Of a stretch of 64,000 nucleotides of DNA, positions 48,128-61,289 are shown in pieces. A model generated the notes under the pieces. It saw only the letters and a list, made by a program, of their open reading frames with translations, was not told the origin of the DNA and did not search any database. This DNA comes from Atrichornis clamosus. Lineage: Eukaryota; Chordata; Aves; Passeriformes; Menuridae. Made by a program: the position numbers and the translations under genes. Position 1 is the first letter of the stretch. Each line of letters starts with the position of its first letter. The stretch spans positions 124,001 through 188,000 of the forward strand of contig WBMZ01011687.1 of NCBI GenBank assembly GCA_013400975.1. Reading direction: 5' to 3'.

Positions 48128-51100
48128 GTGAGTATTCACCCCAGAATTAGAGTTGGCCTGTATTTTCCTATATCCTTACAGCTCCTGACTTTTCTCTGGT
48201 TAGCTGTGGACCTCCTTTTCAATAATCACCAAACACAATAAGATTGCATGTATTAAAAAAGCTGGCACTTCATTAGTTGCTTTCATTTATTTTCCTTTAT
48301 CACAAATCCACAGAGCTGTCTATGCTCTCTGAAAATCTCCTGTGATTTTCTTTTAGGATCCAACCATCAGGTTTAATTGAGAATGCAGAATTTCTGCTCT
48401 GCAATGGTAGGAGACTAGTAGTGTATGGAATAGGATAAACCCTATTCTTTAATCCCAAAATTAATTTTAAGTGTGGACTTTATTTATCTGCCTTTCTCTT
48501 TGAATTACTTGTGCCATTCAAAATTCAGAAGTCATCTGATGCAAAAGTAGGTTTCTATTCAGTAGCAGTTAGAAAAGCAGCATCAGAATATAGTCAGAAT
48601 AAAGATAAATATATAGAATATATCAGAATAAAGCCACCAGATCTAGGCCACAGTCTGACTTTGTCACTAATCTCAGTTTAATCAATGGGGGAAGACCTAT
48701 GCTAAGAACAGAAGTAGAAATGGTTGGTCAAAATACAGAAGAGTGAGCAAGGAAAAAATCCCTTTTGAATGGATGAAAATAAAGGAGGAAATATCTTGAT
48801 ATTATGGAGATTTAGCATAGTAATTCACCTCTGCATCTGACTGACTGTAACATAGCAAGCTGTGGACAACCAGCAGTGTTAGTAAGCTTAACAGAAATGG
48901 AGTTAAGAGCAGAGCAGCACCATTCTCCTTGAACAGCTTGTTGTCCTAAGGTAGCATCAGGAAAAATTGCCCCAGCCATGTGGGGATCACAAACTGCTGG
49001 TTTGCCATCCCACTGACAGCCAGCACAGCTTGCTCTGATTAGAGGTGGTGACATTGTTCACTGAAGAAACACATTCACTTTTGAAAGTCAGTAGCTTTCT
49101 CCCCCAAATTTGTGTGGTCTGGACTGTTCAGGGAAAATTCTTTGCCTTCCTGGAAAAAGTGGTTGCTTTTCATAAAATCCCATAAAGATCTCTATCTCCA
49201 TTTACCGCTGTGATGTATCACAGACCTATTTGGTGCTCCCTCTCACACAGTCCCAAACCTTTAATGGATTAAGATATTTACAGTTTATCACGTAGAAATA
49301 AATTCCCTCTCTCTGTTGAAACTCAGGTCTTGCTGCTGGATATCACACACCTGGCTGTTTTCAAATGCCACCTTCCCTATTTTATTGCTATTTCATTCCC
49401 TTCTTTCTCACTAAGAGATAATCTCCAGTTTCTGCGGATCTATTTTCTCCGTGTGGGCTCTGGACTGCACATGTGGTGTAGAACACATCTATTACATCGC
49501 CTTCAAAGTGAGAGCAGGGTTTTTCTAAGCAAAGGTTGGCAAACGTGGCTCCGTATTCACGGTAATGATCGGTGATTTTCTATACCTCAGTCTTCTTTTC
49601 CTGAGAAGTCTCCTAATCATGCACAGTCACTGTGTAAAGGCACTGGCTGGATTCACCTTTCTCTTGGCGTGCGTTGTCTGTAATACTGGCTGTGGACAGT
49701 AACCCTGACAAAGGCGGCTGCTTCTGTCTGTCTTGAGAAAGCACAAAAGCACTGGACTGCCCTCACTTCAGCCCTGAGAGAGGGAGCACCTCAGGGCATG
49801 AGCTCAGTGTGGAGGACGACCTTTCAGAATTACAAAAAAAAAAAAAAAAAATTATATTGTGTGGACTGCTGTGTGCTGTTTTCCTGCTGTGGGAAAAATA
49901 GTGACACGAGAGTTTCATTACCCCTGAGGGTGCTGATGTTTAACAATGGATAGAACTGATCAAGAGAAAGGTTCACAATACTTTATACCGTCTTTCTAGC
50001 TGTTTTATTATGCTGGAGCAGCTGAGGCTCGCTCAGAACCCGGTATCTTGCAAGCAGTGTGTTGAAATGCACTTGCACAGGCAGCATTTGCTGAGCAGAT
50101 ACTGCTGAACAGAGCATTCACAAATGGATGCAGCTGCCATTTTTGCCAGGGGTGCCTTGCATCTTCTACAAAGTGACCACCAAATTCCCTGAAGATCCAC
50201 CCTAGAACAAAGAGTTTAAGCCAGCTTCGTGTTGGCCCTTGCGCTGGTGCAGTGCTATGCTCAGAAGGAGAGCCTGGCATTCAAGAAGATATTTGGTATT
50301 GTACATTCAGAGGACAAGTGTTGAACCTCGTGGTCTGCAATGAGTGATGGTAGGCTGAGGCGCTGAAGTGAGTAGGGGTTTGGTAAACATTTCTTTCCAG
50401 TCGTGTGGGTACCTTGAATGCCTTAGTAAAGATCTTTTTGAAGCAGGCAGCCGGTATGGAAGCACGCTGAAGATTTCTCAGAGCTATTGAGAGACACTGT
50501 CGTAGATGGTGTCATTAATGGCTTGTGAAATGGAGTTTGCTGTTTAAGTAAAGCAATTCTGGCTGAGCTATATATATTTAAATTGGTTGCTAAACTTGCT
50601 GTGAAGAAAAAGATCTCCTTAAAGATGTTTTCCATTCTTCACAAAGTTCTTGCCTTTTGAGATCGTTTCTTCAGCACACTTGACTTAATTGAAATTCGAA
50701 GAGTAAGAAGTAGGTTTTGTTGGAGATGTGGGACTTAATAACCATTTGAAATGAAGTTATATTTCAAGTGTGAACATGCAGTGTGGCACAGGTATTTTAA
50801 CTTAACTGCATCTCCCAATTTGCAGGAAATACGGTTATACCTACAATGAATCTGGGCGTTCTTATAAACTGATACTTATCTAAAGCAAATAAACAATCAC
50901 TGGTATGTCCATTTGGCTACTACTAACCATGAATCTGAACGTGGATTTCCCTGGAGTAACATCTAGGATGCACGCCACTTTGAGCTTGATCTCTTCTGGC
51001 AAGAGCTTCATTTGATTTGTGCAGCAAGGAAGTTTAACGTACTCATTTGTGGTGTTCCCACAAAAACTTCACTCTTTATCAATTACTGCCAGCATGACCT

Positions 51101-54100
51101 TGAATTCTTAATTATTAATTTGTTTTATACTATTCCTTGCAGAAATGACACTTGACTCTTTAATTTCTCTGTGATCCTTATTCCCAAGTTGTTTCTCACC
51201 AAAGGACAAGCGATTTTATTTGGCTACTTATTATCTTGATTTACAGGCTGCTTATATAGATCACAGACTGTCTCTGTTTAGGGCATTAAAATTTATCACT
51301 CAGGTGCAGCAAATAGCTACAAGTGTGTGGGTGTTTGCTGTCCTGTAAATGATCCCATTTGTCACAGCAGTTATGTTGAGCTGGGGGGACGTAACCCCTG
51401 AATGCCACACGCTTTCCCTAGGAAAACTTGTTAGCAGAACACAACTGCCTGTTTTGGCCTGCCCTGAGTGGATGTAGCAACAGCAAGTGATATCCAGAAG
51501 CTGTTTAATATGATGTTTGTGTTAGAAAAAGGGGGAAAGAAAGAGGAATTGTGGGTAGATGTGAAGAAATATCTTCAAATGGGGTTTCTTTCGACTCTAG
51601 CTGTGTTTTGCAGAGAGTTTACAAGCACAGGAGGCTTGAGAAATATGTTTGTGTGAAGTAGAAGCTGAGTTTTGCTTGGTGGCCAGTTTTCTGCACTCCT
51701 TACTCTGAGAGTCCTCCTGAGCAATAGAGGCAGGCATGCAGTCACTACTCTTTGTCTTCTGGTCAAAATCAAACAGTTCCTTTGAATGGTTTTCTCTCTG
51801 TAACCTTTATATTTACTCTTTCACAAATCCATTATTTTTGTTTGTGGAAATATCTCTTTCTTTTTTTCACTTTGCTTGGCCTTAAGTGCTGGTTTTCCAG
51901 CAATGAGAGGCTGAGGACCCTACCTCAGCCCTAAGAGGGAATGAAATTTCAGGCTGGGCAAAAGGGCAAATACAGGGCAAATCACGTTTATTCTTTCTTG
52001 TATTCCTTGCCTCTCCCTTCTCCATCATCAAAGCTGCATCACTGCACATTAACCCCAAAGCTTTGTTTCAGCATCATTCTTCCCACACGAGACACTGAGA
52101 GAGCTGTCTCAGGATGTCCAGGGAAAGAGAGCAACAGGCATGGTCAAACCATCACCCTCTAAGAGGACAATACACTCTTTTTTCCCCTCTGGAACTGGAG
52201 CTGGCTCCAGGACTCTTGCTTTAATCATACACAACATGAACCATCCTGGGACTGTAATAATAGCTCACTGCTGCTTACCCAGTAGATTTAGTTTCTCATT
52301 CATCTGATGAAATACTGTATTTGCTGAACTTACATGTGGCTGTTTGTCTGGGTGCTGAGGCTATAAAAACTGCTTACCTGCACTTAATAAATAGCACTTG
52401 CAGTCCTTTTACAAGTATCTTGGCTATTTAAGTCTTGCCTTCTGAATATTGTGGGTATGGAACAAACAAATCTGAATCTCCCTTGAAAATTTCATCAAAG
52501 GCATGGTTCTCAAAAGTCACTAGTTTTTTGACAGTCCAGGAGTGCCATCCACAGGATGAAAACCATATTTTTGTGCTACAATGTCTTTGATGCTCTTGTT
52601 GGGAAAAAAAGTAGTTTAAAAAAAAAAAAAAGAAAAATCAACAATTTACTTTTGATATCACTTAAACATTTACACTGTAACCAAATAGAAAAAGCTTTCT
52701 CTCAGCTAATCTCACCCCTACTGCTGGAATTGGCTCACAGGAAAATATATTATTTAAATCTTTAAGTGGTTGATAATTAACTTGTAGCAGTTTATAAAAA
52801 AATAATGGTACAAATATACTAGAGTTCGTTCTCCCACCAAAAAAACTTAGCTACAGTATATTTTTTTCAAGACTGTACTGTGATTTTGATGCAGAACATA
52901 CTGCTTCTGTATTTATTGAAATAACTAGGGAAAATATCCTCTTTCCCAAGGAGAGTTCATGGGATAATAAAACCATGAAGTCGTGCAGGTCTGAGTTATC
53001 TAGCTAAGATGATAGCATATAAAGCCAATTTCCCAAACTAAGGTGATAGTCTCTGAAGTAACTGCTTAAATAGAAAACAGTAATTTCTTCATCTATATTC
53101 TGCTATTGAGCCTAATGCTGCCTTAAGAAACTATAATGAGAATAAAGAAATGGGGATCTTGTAATATGTAGGAGGAAAAAAATTACCTCTCAGGTAGAGG
53201 AGAATCTGCAACTAGAAAGGAGTATGCTTATTAAAAGGTAACTGTGGAGAAACTGTAAAACTGTAAATCCTCTGCCACAACTTTCAAAATACCTGTGAGT
53301 TATTATTTCTTTGAATACTTTCGAAGTGTGAGTCCACATACAGAAATTACTTAAAATTACACTATTTTCAACATGAGAAACCATTGAAATGCAGCTTCAT
53401 GACACTTTGGTCAGTGTTACTAGTCAGAGTGGCAAAATTAGGCTTTGTTGGGGAGTTAAAAATTATTTTTAGCGGTCCTGTAGCATCAGTGGTATTTGTA
53501 CCATAGTTCTGGAACTGCTGGCCTGAAATTTTTGTGAGCCTTCTGCCCTTTGTTGCAGTGAAGATGGACTGCTGCTCAAGGTCTCGTCGTCAGGAAAACT
53601 TTTCCTTCCCCCATTCTCTCTCCCCCAGCACTGTTTTCTATGCCTGTTATGATTTTCTAGCACGCTTTCTTTCCTCTTCTCCGTGCCATGTGTCTGTTTT
53701 ACTGCCTTTTGTGTCCCTGCTAACCACAAGGCTGTGCTGTTCTGAAGTACATATGAAAAAATTATAAAGAACCTCAAGTCAAAACCCTTTGAATCTGTTA
53801 ATTTCTTTGGCCTTGAATATGCTTTATCCTGGTACAATTGTTAACACAATAAGTGTAATTATCTCCCTACGGCCCGAATTTTTCCCATTTCTCTGAATTT
53901 TTTTTTTTGTGTGTGTGTGGTTAGGTTAAGCACATTTTCTTTTCAGTCTACAAAATACACCCCAAAGGATTCCAAAGCAGAAGTGATTTTGGTCTAGATG
54001 TCATTTTGCTTTAAGAAGAGATTGGGTTAGATTTGATATTTTTGGAAAAGCTATGCCAGGGAAGCCAAAGACCAATAAGCAGTTTGGATGCCCGGTACAG

Positions 54101-55022
54101 CTTGCAAAATTAACCTTCCATGATCAATTCACCTTCTGTGCTCTCAGTTGAAAGTAAAGTTGAATTACTTAAGTGCAACTGTACGTATATATATTGGTTT
54201 ATTAGGCAGGAATGCAGAAGAAATCCCTGTTGGATTCATGATTTTATTGTACAGAGCAGTATTTCAGAATATCCTCCCTGAACAGTGTAATCCAGAAGTT
54301 TCTGCTATTTTTTTTAATTAGTCAAACTGCTGGTTACCATTGCACAGGTCAGTGCTTAAATAATGCATCACTTCAAGGGTTATTCTCCTTTCTTCATTTT
54401 TCATGGAGAGTAAGTTTGGTATCATGGGAGTCTTTGTTTGTGCAATTAATGTCTATAGAATTCACTGCTGAAAATGGAGAATAATCCTGAAGTGTGGAGA
54501 AAAAGATCTCTCGCCGGTTTCAAGTATCTTTTCTGGGATTCAGATATTTTTCAGCTTTTAATTTTTCCTTGAAAAATCTCTATAATATTTCCTTACCGGA
54601 CTAGTGATTCCTCATGTCTGATTGTTTCTTTCTGCACGCTCTGCAACCTTTGCCTTCAGTACACAACTCTGGAAGCAACTCTGTTTGTTTAGAAGTACTA
54701 AGATCTCAGTGTGCTGCCATCAACTTAAGCAAACCAAAATGTTTCTTTTGCTCTACATTTTTCTATGTTTGTCATTACTGGCAGTATCATACTTGGCCCG
54801 AAGCTTTTTATCGCTGTAGAGCTTTCTGTGTTAGCACAGTGTTGCTGCAACGGGATCTTGGCCCATCGTTAAAGACATAAAAACCTCCAGTAATTTAGTT
54901 TATGGTCACTGATAAAATGACTATTCCCAGAAACAGGTATGTCTTCCAGGGTCATATGGGGAGGTTGGAAAGAGGAAAAATAAAACTGTTCTTAAATGCA
55001 AGACTTAAATCAAAGGTGTATT
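48128..55022. other. AT-rich single-copy DNA, no gene recognised
   Basis: Holds an 18-A run at 49834-49851, a small rise in CpG at 49.43-49.82 kb, a 13-A run near 52618 and a short (GT) run near 53910. A CAG|GTATGT donor-like site lies at 54937 without a convincing acceptor partner. No transposon or exon is recognised. Confidence 0.55.
49834..49851 (+). repeat. poly(A) run, 18 nt
   Basis: Eighteen A residues follow AATTAC. No retroposon body is recognised upstream. Confidence 0.95.
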
Positions 55023-55160
55023 GTTCAAGGCCAGGTTGGATGGAGCTCCGAGCAACCTGGTCTGGTGGGAGGTGTCCCTGCCCATGGCAGGGGGCTGGAA
55101 CTTCAAGGTTCCTTCCAACACTGCTCTTTAAGGTTCCTTCCAACACAGGCCACTCTCTGA
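55023..55160 (+). mobile_element. CR1 LINE 3' fragment with internal duplication
   Basis: Sense CR1 sequence: GTTCAAGGCCAGGTTGGATG, GAGCAACCTGGTCTGGTGGG and AGGTGTCCCTGCCCATGGCA, then GGGGGCTGGAACTT. The AAGGTTCCTTCCAACAC segment of the 3' UTR is duplicated in tandem (55105-55121 and 55130-55146, period 25). The usual CCATTCTATG tail is replaced by CCACTCTCTG. It is 5' truncated and inactive. Confidence 0.94.
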
Positions 55161-56427
55161 AGTTTGTGGAGGGGCCAAGAGAACAGCACAGCTTCTGCTG
55201 TGACACCAGTGCACACTGGAATGGTTTGCTGTCATTTTAACATGCAGAGCATAAACACTGAGAATTCTGCCAGCTTGGAGTCTCTAAGCAAGCCACGTTT
55301 ATTGCCCGATCAAATATTGAGATGATGAGAGGTCATGCTCCTTTCTGAAATCCCACTAGTAACATGTGTACTAGAGGGAAAGATCCACCATTATTTTGAA
55401 ATTTGCCCACTTCAGAAGTTCTTGCCTAAGATGTCTATAAATAATACGTATCTAAGGCCTTGCCTAAAAGTATCAAATTCACTCTGAGCTGGTGGTCTTG
55501 ACTGGAAACAGATTGCAAATACTGGCGGAGGTATGATTTGCTCAGACCTCTTTTTCAGGACAGCTCACAGCACTACGGAACAGAAGTGCTGATGACTTTC
55601 GGAAGGTCTCATTTGAGAGTTAATCTTCAAAACTGACCTTCGCAAACCTGACAGAGGAGGTGAGCCCCTTGAAATAGAACCAATTTCTGAAGTAAGGGCA
55701 GGGGTGCTGCAGGGGGTGATCTCAGGCTGCAAGGGATTGCCATCTTTGTTAAAAGTCTTTAAATCTGAGTAAAGGAGCAAGAAAAGTAAAAAAGAAAAAA
55801 GTACCCACTAGGCCAAGGACAGATTTATTTACTCTACAGGTAGTAGAGAGCACAATGCATTATAAGCTTGTTTAACAGGTTGCTTGGGAACCATTTCAGA
55901 CTTTTATAACATGATGTGGCAACCTTTGCTCAAATCTGTGCAATACCAGCCTGGACACAGCAGTTCCAAGGGCTCCTTATCTTGCTTTTCCACCTAGTCT
56001 ATGAATGCAGCAATCATTAGCAACTTTCCAGACCCCATGGCTCTTGCCAGCAATGATAACTAATCAATAAGTTAATGTGAACATTCACAGTAGTATTATT
56101 TGCTCCAATCACAATGATGTGTGTGCACCAGAGGAATGTGAGGTCCTCTTTCACAGAGTATTATTGTCACAGTCCATTTGAATATCTCAAATTTAGAGAA
56201 CAATGGCCTCTGTAAAATAAGCTTTATTTTATGAACTCATTAGCAAAAGTAAAACCAGGCAAGACAAATAATGCCTCAATTCCCTTTGTAGAGATTGGCA
56301 TGCCTATGAGAAAAATGGTTCCCCAGATGATGGTGAGAGAGCTCTAATTCTTCATCTTCCTCCCCTGCGTCATTCTAGGAAGCCTCAGCATTCCAGCTGC
56401 TGCTGGATCTGCTTCAAAAGCTTTTTC
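55161..56427. other. unique DNA, no gene recognised
   Basis: No exon, transposon or structured repeat is recognised between the two CR1 copies. Confidence 0.55.
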
Positions 56428-56673
56428 AAAGAATCACAGAATCATTAAGGTTGGGAAAGATCTCTGAGGTCATCCTGTCCAACCTTTGACTGATCACCAC
56501 CTAGTCAACCTGTCACGGCACTGAGTGCCACATCCAGTGATTCCATGGACACCTCCAGGGATGTGACTCCACCACCTCTCTGAGCAGTCCGTTCCAATGC
56601 TTAAGAACACTTCCTAAGGAGAAATTCCTCCTGATGTCCAACGTGAATCTCCTGTGGTGCAGCTTGAGGCTAA
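56428..56673 (-). mobile_element. CR1 LINE fragment, ~245 bp with 3' end
   Basis: The plus strand shows antisense CR1 of a different subfamily from the others: AATCACAGAATCATTAAGGT, TGTCCAACCTTTGACTGATC, GCACTGAGTGCCACATCCAG, GACACCTCCAGGGATGTGAC, TCCACCACCTCTCTGAGCAG and TTCCAATGCTTAAGAACACT, ending near CTGATGTCCAACGTGAATCT. The element lies on the minus strand with its 3' end at about 56428. It is truncated 5' and not coding. Confidence 0.95.
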
Positions 56674-57626
56674 GATTGAGGTAAGCCGATGTATTTATGC
56701 CTTCCATCTTGGAAGTTTGGTCTATACCGCACCAATTAGTTACTGGATTCTGAAGAAACTTCCAGAAAATTACTATGCAAGTGTGCAGGAGGTGATATCG
56801 TCAGGAGAGGGGCGACCAGAGGGTCCTAATGGCTGCACAGTGACCTCTACCCCTTCCTGTGCATTCCATCCCAACAACGTGATGTTCTGGCTTAGCCCAG
56901 AGCACCCGTCAGCTCTCAGCGTGGGGAGTGTGCGTGTGTGTGGCCAAAACTGGAGCAGGAATTGAGTCAAGAACCAGAGTTTATGCAGCCATGGGCTGTT
57001 CCAATAGCCCAGGTCCTGGAAAGAGGGAATTTGCAGTATTCACAGATCAGGTTTGAACACAGCATGATGCAATGCAGTGTCTAAGTTATTTAAAGAGCAA
57101 GAACACTCAGTCAGGAAAACAGATTAAGCAAAAGAAAAAAGTGCTAGTCAAAAAAAAAAAAAAGAGGACCATAATTCTTTGGAAAAATCATCTTGAGTTT
57201 TAATGCAAAGAACAGTGGTGAGAGGCTTTGGTGGAAACTAAAAACATTTAAGTGGAAAACTTGCAGACAAGGTGCAGAGTATTATCGTGCTGGAAACCTG
57301 ACTGCAGTGTGAAGATGGGGTTGACCTTTTACGGAATTCATATCAAATCACACAGCTCATTCCCAATGAACATATATAGTTTCAATACTACAGGGAAGGA
57401 ACTTTCTTATTTTCTGTTCATTATTGCCATTCTTGTAACGTTTAGTGTTTCTTATGCCTGATTCAATACCATTGTGTTTATCTGTAGTACTGTGGAGTAA
57501 AAAAATAATGTTAGCTGAAGTTTGATGAGATCAAATAAGGTTTTTGCTTGTCTATCTTTCTCAATAGTCATGTCATGGTCCAGAAGCTGTAATTTAAATT
57601 AAAGGATTTTTTTTTTTTATGATTAG
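56674..57626. other. unique DNA, no gene recognised
   Basis: A GAG|GTAAGC donor-like site lies at 56690 just beyond the CR1. A run of 13 A lies near 57150. Frames at 56.65-56.97 kb overlap on both strands. Nothing is assignable. Confidence 0.5.
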
Positions 57627-57678
57627 TGGACATCACAATACTCAGACAGTCGGAAGGGTAAGAAAGCTAAAAATGTAG
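57627..57678 (+). other. candidate 52 bp exon
   Basis: A T-run followed by ATGATTAG gives an acceptor at 57625-57626, and ATGTAG|GTAAGT gives a donor at 57679. Phase 0 is open (WTSQYSDSRKGKKAKNV); the other two phases are closed. The basic, polar peptide is not recognised. The T-run is also a simple repeat, so the acceptor may be fortuitous. Confidence 0.17.
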
Positions 57679-60600
57679 GTAAGTGTTTATGAATTTTGTC
57701 ACCAAGTGTGAACTTGGTTGTTAATGGCCTTTGGAGGAGAAAATCAAAGGGTAGCTGAATCTTCACTGCATTCTGAGTGTCTCAGATAACATTCCTGGGT
57801 TTATTGCAGTGATAGACAAACACTTTTTATCTTCCAGTGGTTCCTCAGTTTAAGTAGCATACTTCCCAAAGCCCGCTAGGAGAAGTGTTTTAGCTCATAT
57901 AATTCTATTTTCTGTGTCTATGGATTGAAACAAAAACAGAATTAAATTAAAAATTCCAAGTTAGCCAAATTGATTGTTGGGTATCATAATATTATCTTTA
58001 TTCAAAGGAGAATTTGGAAGGACATTCTGTTCTTCCCTAGACCACCTTGGAGGGCCTGTATGGAATGTATTAGCATCCAATGCTTTGGAAGTGTCTAAAG
58101 GAATGTGATATAGCCACCATACTCTTCAAAGACTTCTTCAATCCCAGCTAGTCTATTTTTCTAGATTCATTACTGACTGTATGTAGTAAATATTCTCTTC
58201 TAGAGACTGACTTCAGAAAGTTAATATAACCTATTATTTTCCATTTGTGCGTCTTCTGGATCCCCTCAGTCAGCAATAGGCTGATTGTGGAAGTTGTTCC
58301 TGATGCTTTGCACAAGTTACAGCGTGTTAAAAGGATATAATATTTTTTTTTCATTCTGCTTTTAACGATTAACTTTAGCAAAAATCAAGTTTCAAATTCA
58401 GGTGTGTCTCTGGTGTTTCTTCTGGTTTCTAGAAAACAGCAGAGGGAGTTGGTATTCTAATCGTTACCCCAGCAACTGAGAGACATCACTGATATATGGA
58501 ACAGGCTTCCTACTGGGGCCTCCTTTCCTTATTAAGGCCGAGAAAAAATTCTTAGGACAGCCTCACGTAACCTGCTTAGAACTGTCAGTAACTTTAATAG
58601 TTATTGCTTCCTTCGCATTTATGTTAAGATTTTTACGAGCCTAACAAGAAATTCTTGGCTCTATGTTTAATGTGCAGTCCCTTCCACCCATCACCTGGTT
58701 TTTATACTGAAGCTCGGTACAGGGCAATAAGCAAAAATGATTTACACATCTATTTTTAACTCTGAGCCGAAATCAAAGCCTAGCACAACATACAGAGCAA
58801 GAGATGAAGATGGGGAGATGGATGCATGTGAAACTTTAGAAGAGTTTACGTGTGAAACCCACAGCTATAATAACAGATTCCAGCAGCCTCCATGGCAAGA
58901 AAAAATCATCCCTAATTTAAATTAAGAGTAAGGAAAAGATGCAAGTAGATACATGAGTTACAGAGATGCTCTTTACAAGCTGACAGCTGGTTTTCCTCTT
59001 ATCTTACTTCACATGCCCTTGCTGATGATGTCAGCAGCATCTGAGACATCAAGGACAATTTGCAGGCGATTTGTGGCTATTCTGCTCCCTGCTTCTTGTT
59101 CAAAGGTTGAGAGAAGTGAGCTGAGTTTCCTTATTTACTGACTATTTGCAGCCTGTCAGCTTAAAAAGGATAATACTTTATGCACTGTCTGTCTCTCGTG
59201 ACTTCTGATTGTGGTCCAACATTATGAAAACATTCAAATGGAATTTGTAGTGAAGCTAAAAATCAGTCAGTTTGAAGATACAGTGGTCTTACTAGAATTG
59301 AGCTGGGGGTGGGGAGCAGGCTGGGAGGTGAAAATTCAAAACTTCTGGGAGATGCACCAAGTTGAATGCTGAGCCTAGTAATTGCCACGCAGAACTTGTC
59401 CTAATTTAACATCAGACCAGATCTTGCTTCTGCAGTTGTGAGAAGTGCAAGTGGGGCCAACAGAGAGTCAACAGATCTAGAGGAACCCTTTTCAGTTATC
59501 CAACAGGGAAGTTACAGATTCAGTATCCAAATCCTTCAAAAAATGGTGATACGAGCAACAGTGAGTGGAAAACAAGAAACAGACAGATGTAACCAGAGCA
59601 CAACTGGATTCACTGGTCTTTATTTGAGAAATATTCCCTAGAAGCGATTTCTCAAGAAGCAATCTAATTTGGCAATTAAACTAGAAAAACCTTAATAGGA
59701 CTATCACTTCACAAACAGATCATTTTCATTCTTTCAATTAATATCCTTTTTTGAAACCTGTGTGACTGGATGAGACTTTCAGGACCATAATTCTTTCCCC
59801 AGGACAGCTGTCATTCTTTTCTGCCTAGAAATAATGATCTACAGATAAATCTCCTTTGACACATTCAATCTTGTTTCCCATCTACTGCTGTTGATGACCT
59901 TAGCTGGACTTTGTTAAAAATCCTGTAGAGAAGACTACATTAAATTGTGCATAAAATCACCACCACGCAGGAGATGTACCACCTGAGAAATCCTTGTGGG
60001 ATACTCCTGGATTTTGTAAAGCAGGTTTTCATGAAGAAAAACTTTTGCAGCTTTATTTTTCAGTGCTGAAATCCTGCGTGATTATAACCTATTGTACCCC
60101 CTTCACGCATCTGAAGTTGATTAAATAGCAATATTTACAAAGGCAGTGGTAAAGCAGAACCTAAGAAATGCTTGTCTCATCTCAGTGTGTGCAGTACTGA
60201 GGGTGAGAATTAATGCTAAGAAAAATGCACCTCTATTTTTCTGAATAAAAAGCTGCAACAGCTTTTACTCCTTTTTTTTAATCTTTCTTAAAGAAAGTTT
60301 TCAAAAGAAATAATCTGAATTAATTTTTGTTGATGTGTTACTTTGTTCTCAAGGATTTGAATAAAAAATTGCTCTTGCAGCTATGTAGGCACATGTGTTT
60401 CTGAAAGATCTGTGCCCAAGGACTTTGTGTAGCCATCTGGAATGCATCGCTTTTCCTGATCTTTTCAGGAAGAGGCAATCCTTTTATCAAGAAGCAGAAT
60501 TGTTCTAGCATAGTGTATGTGATCATCAGTTTCCAAGTGAATGAAAGAACCAAATAATTTTGGTAATTACTCGGAGACCAAAAGGTAGTGCTGCAAGAAT

Positions 60601-60984
60601 AAGTAGAACAATTTCTGGCAACTGCAGTTTTTCTCAGAAACAAAGTTTGTTTACTGCAGTTTTCTAAAATCTCGTAAGTGCAGCAATAATAACAAATCAG
60701 CAACACCCTTTCTCTGGAGCAGGAAATCAGGGCTGTCATTTTCAGAAATTGAGTTTATTGTTAAATTCTTTCCTGTTTATGTATCTCAAACTGAGATCTG
60801 TTATTTCTGTGAGAGTTGCGTGGGCTGAGTGTTGTCAAATCAGGGTGAAACTGTAAACTGTGGAAGCATCGGCCCAAAGCTTCCTCGTGTGCGTGGTTAC
60901 TCTGGTTAGAGTTAACTTCATCCAGAACAAAACTTTGGGCAGGTTTCTGTGTGTTTTCCCTGTCCTGAGCTATCAGTACAACAC
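57679..60984. other. AT-rich single-copy DNA, no gene recognised
   Basis: No transposon or exon is recognised. Polar open frames at 58737-58925 and 59438-59641 are short and have no splice support. Confidence 0.55.
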
Positions 60985-61260
60985 CAGGAGCCGGACTACA
61001 GCTCCACTTCTCAGAGACGCACCCTGAAACGCAGGCTTCTGACACTTGGCCTTCTTTTTTTTACTTTTCCTCCCAAATAGCCGAAGCAAAACGTGGGATT
61101 TGGGAAGAGCAGCACTGCCCTCCGGTGGGCAGATTGATCCTTCGCAGCGGGAAGTCTTCGTTTTCCTTCAGCGCTGGGAATATTTGAAAAGCGGTGCCTG
61201 GAACCGTCCTGCCAGCAAAACGTGTGCTTGGATTGAAACTTTCAAGAGAAGGTTTGAATA
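60985..61260. other. CpG-retaining segment of unknown nature
   Basis: About 13 CpG fall in 250 bp, ten of them in 61081-61231, in otherwise CpG-poor DNA. A pyrimidine tract (CTTCTTTTTTTTACTTTTCC) ends in AAATAG at 61080, a possible acceptor. From there a plus frame is open to a TAG at 61259-61261 with a basic, Trp-containing peptide. A minus frame over the same bases is open as well. It may be an unannotated exon, an alternative promoter or a conserved element. Confidence 0.3.
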
Positions 61261-61289
61261 GCTCTCTGTTACTTTTAAGCCTGTGTGTT

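Noticed and set aside
54780..54815. Weak resemblance to U4 snRNA start (TGGCAGTATC)
   Set aside because: The similarity covers about ten bases and neither the stem-loops nor the Sm site of U4 follow.
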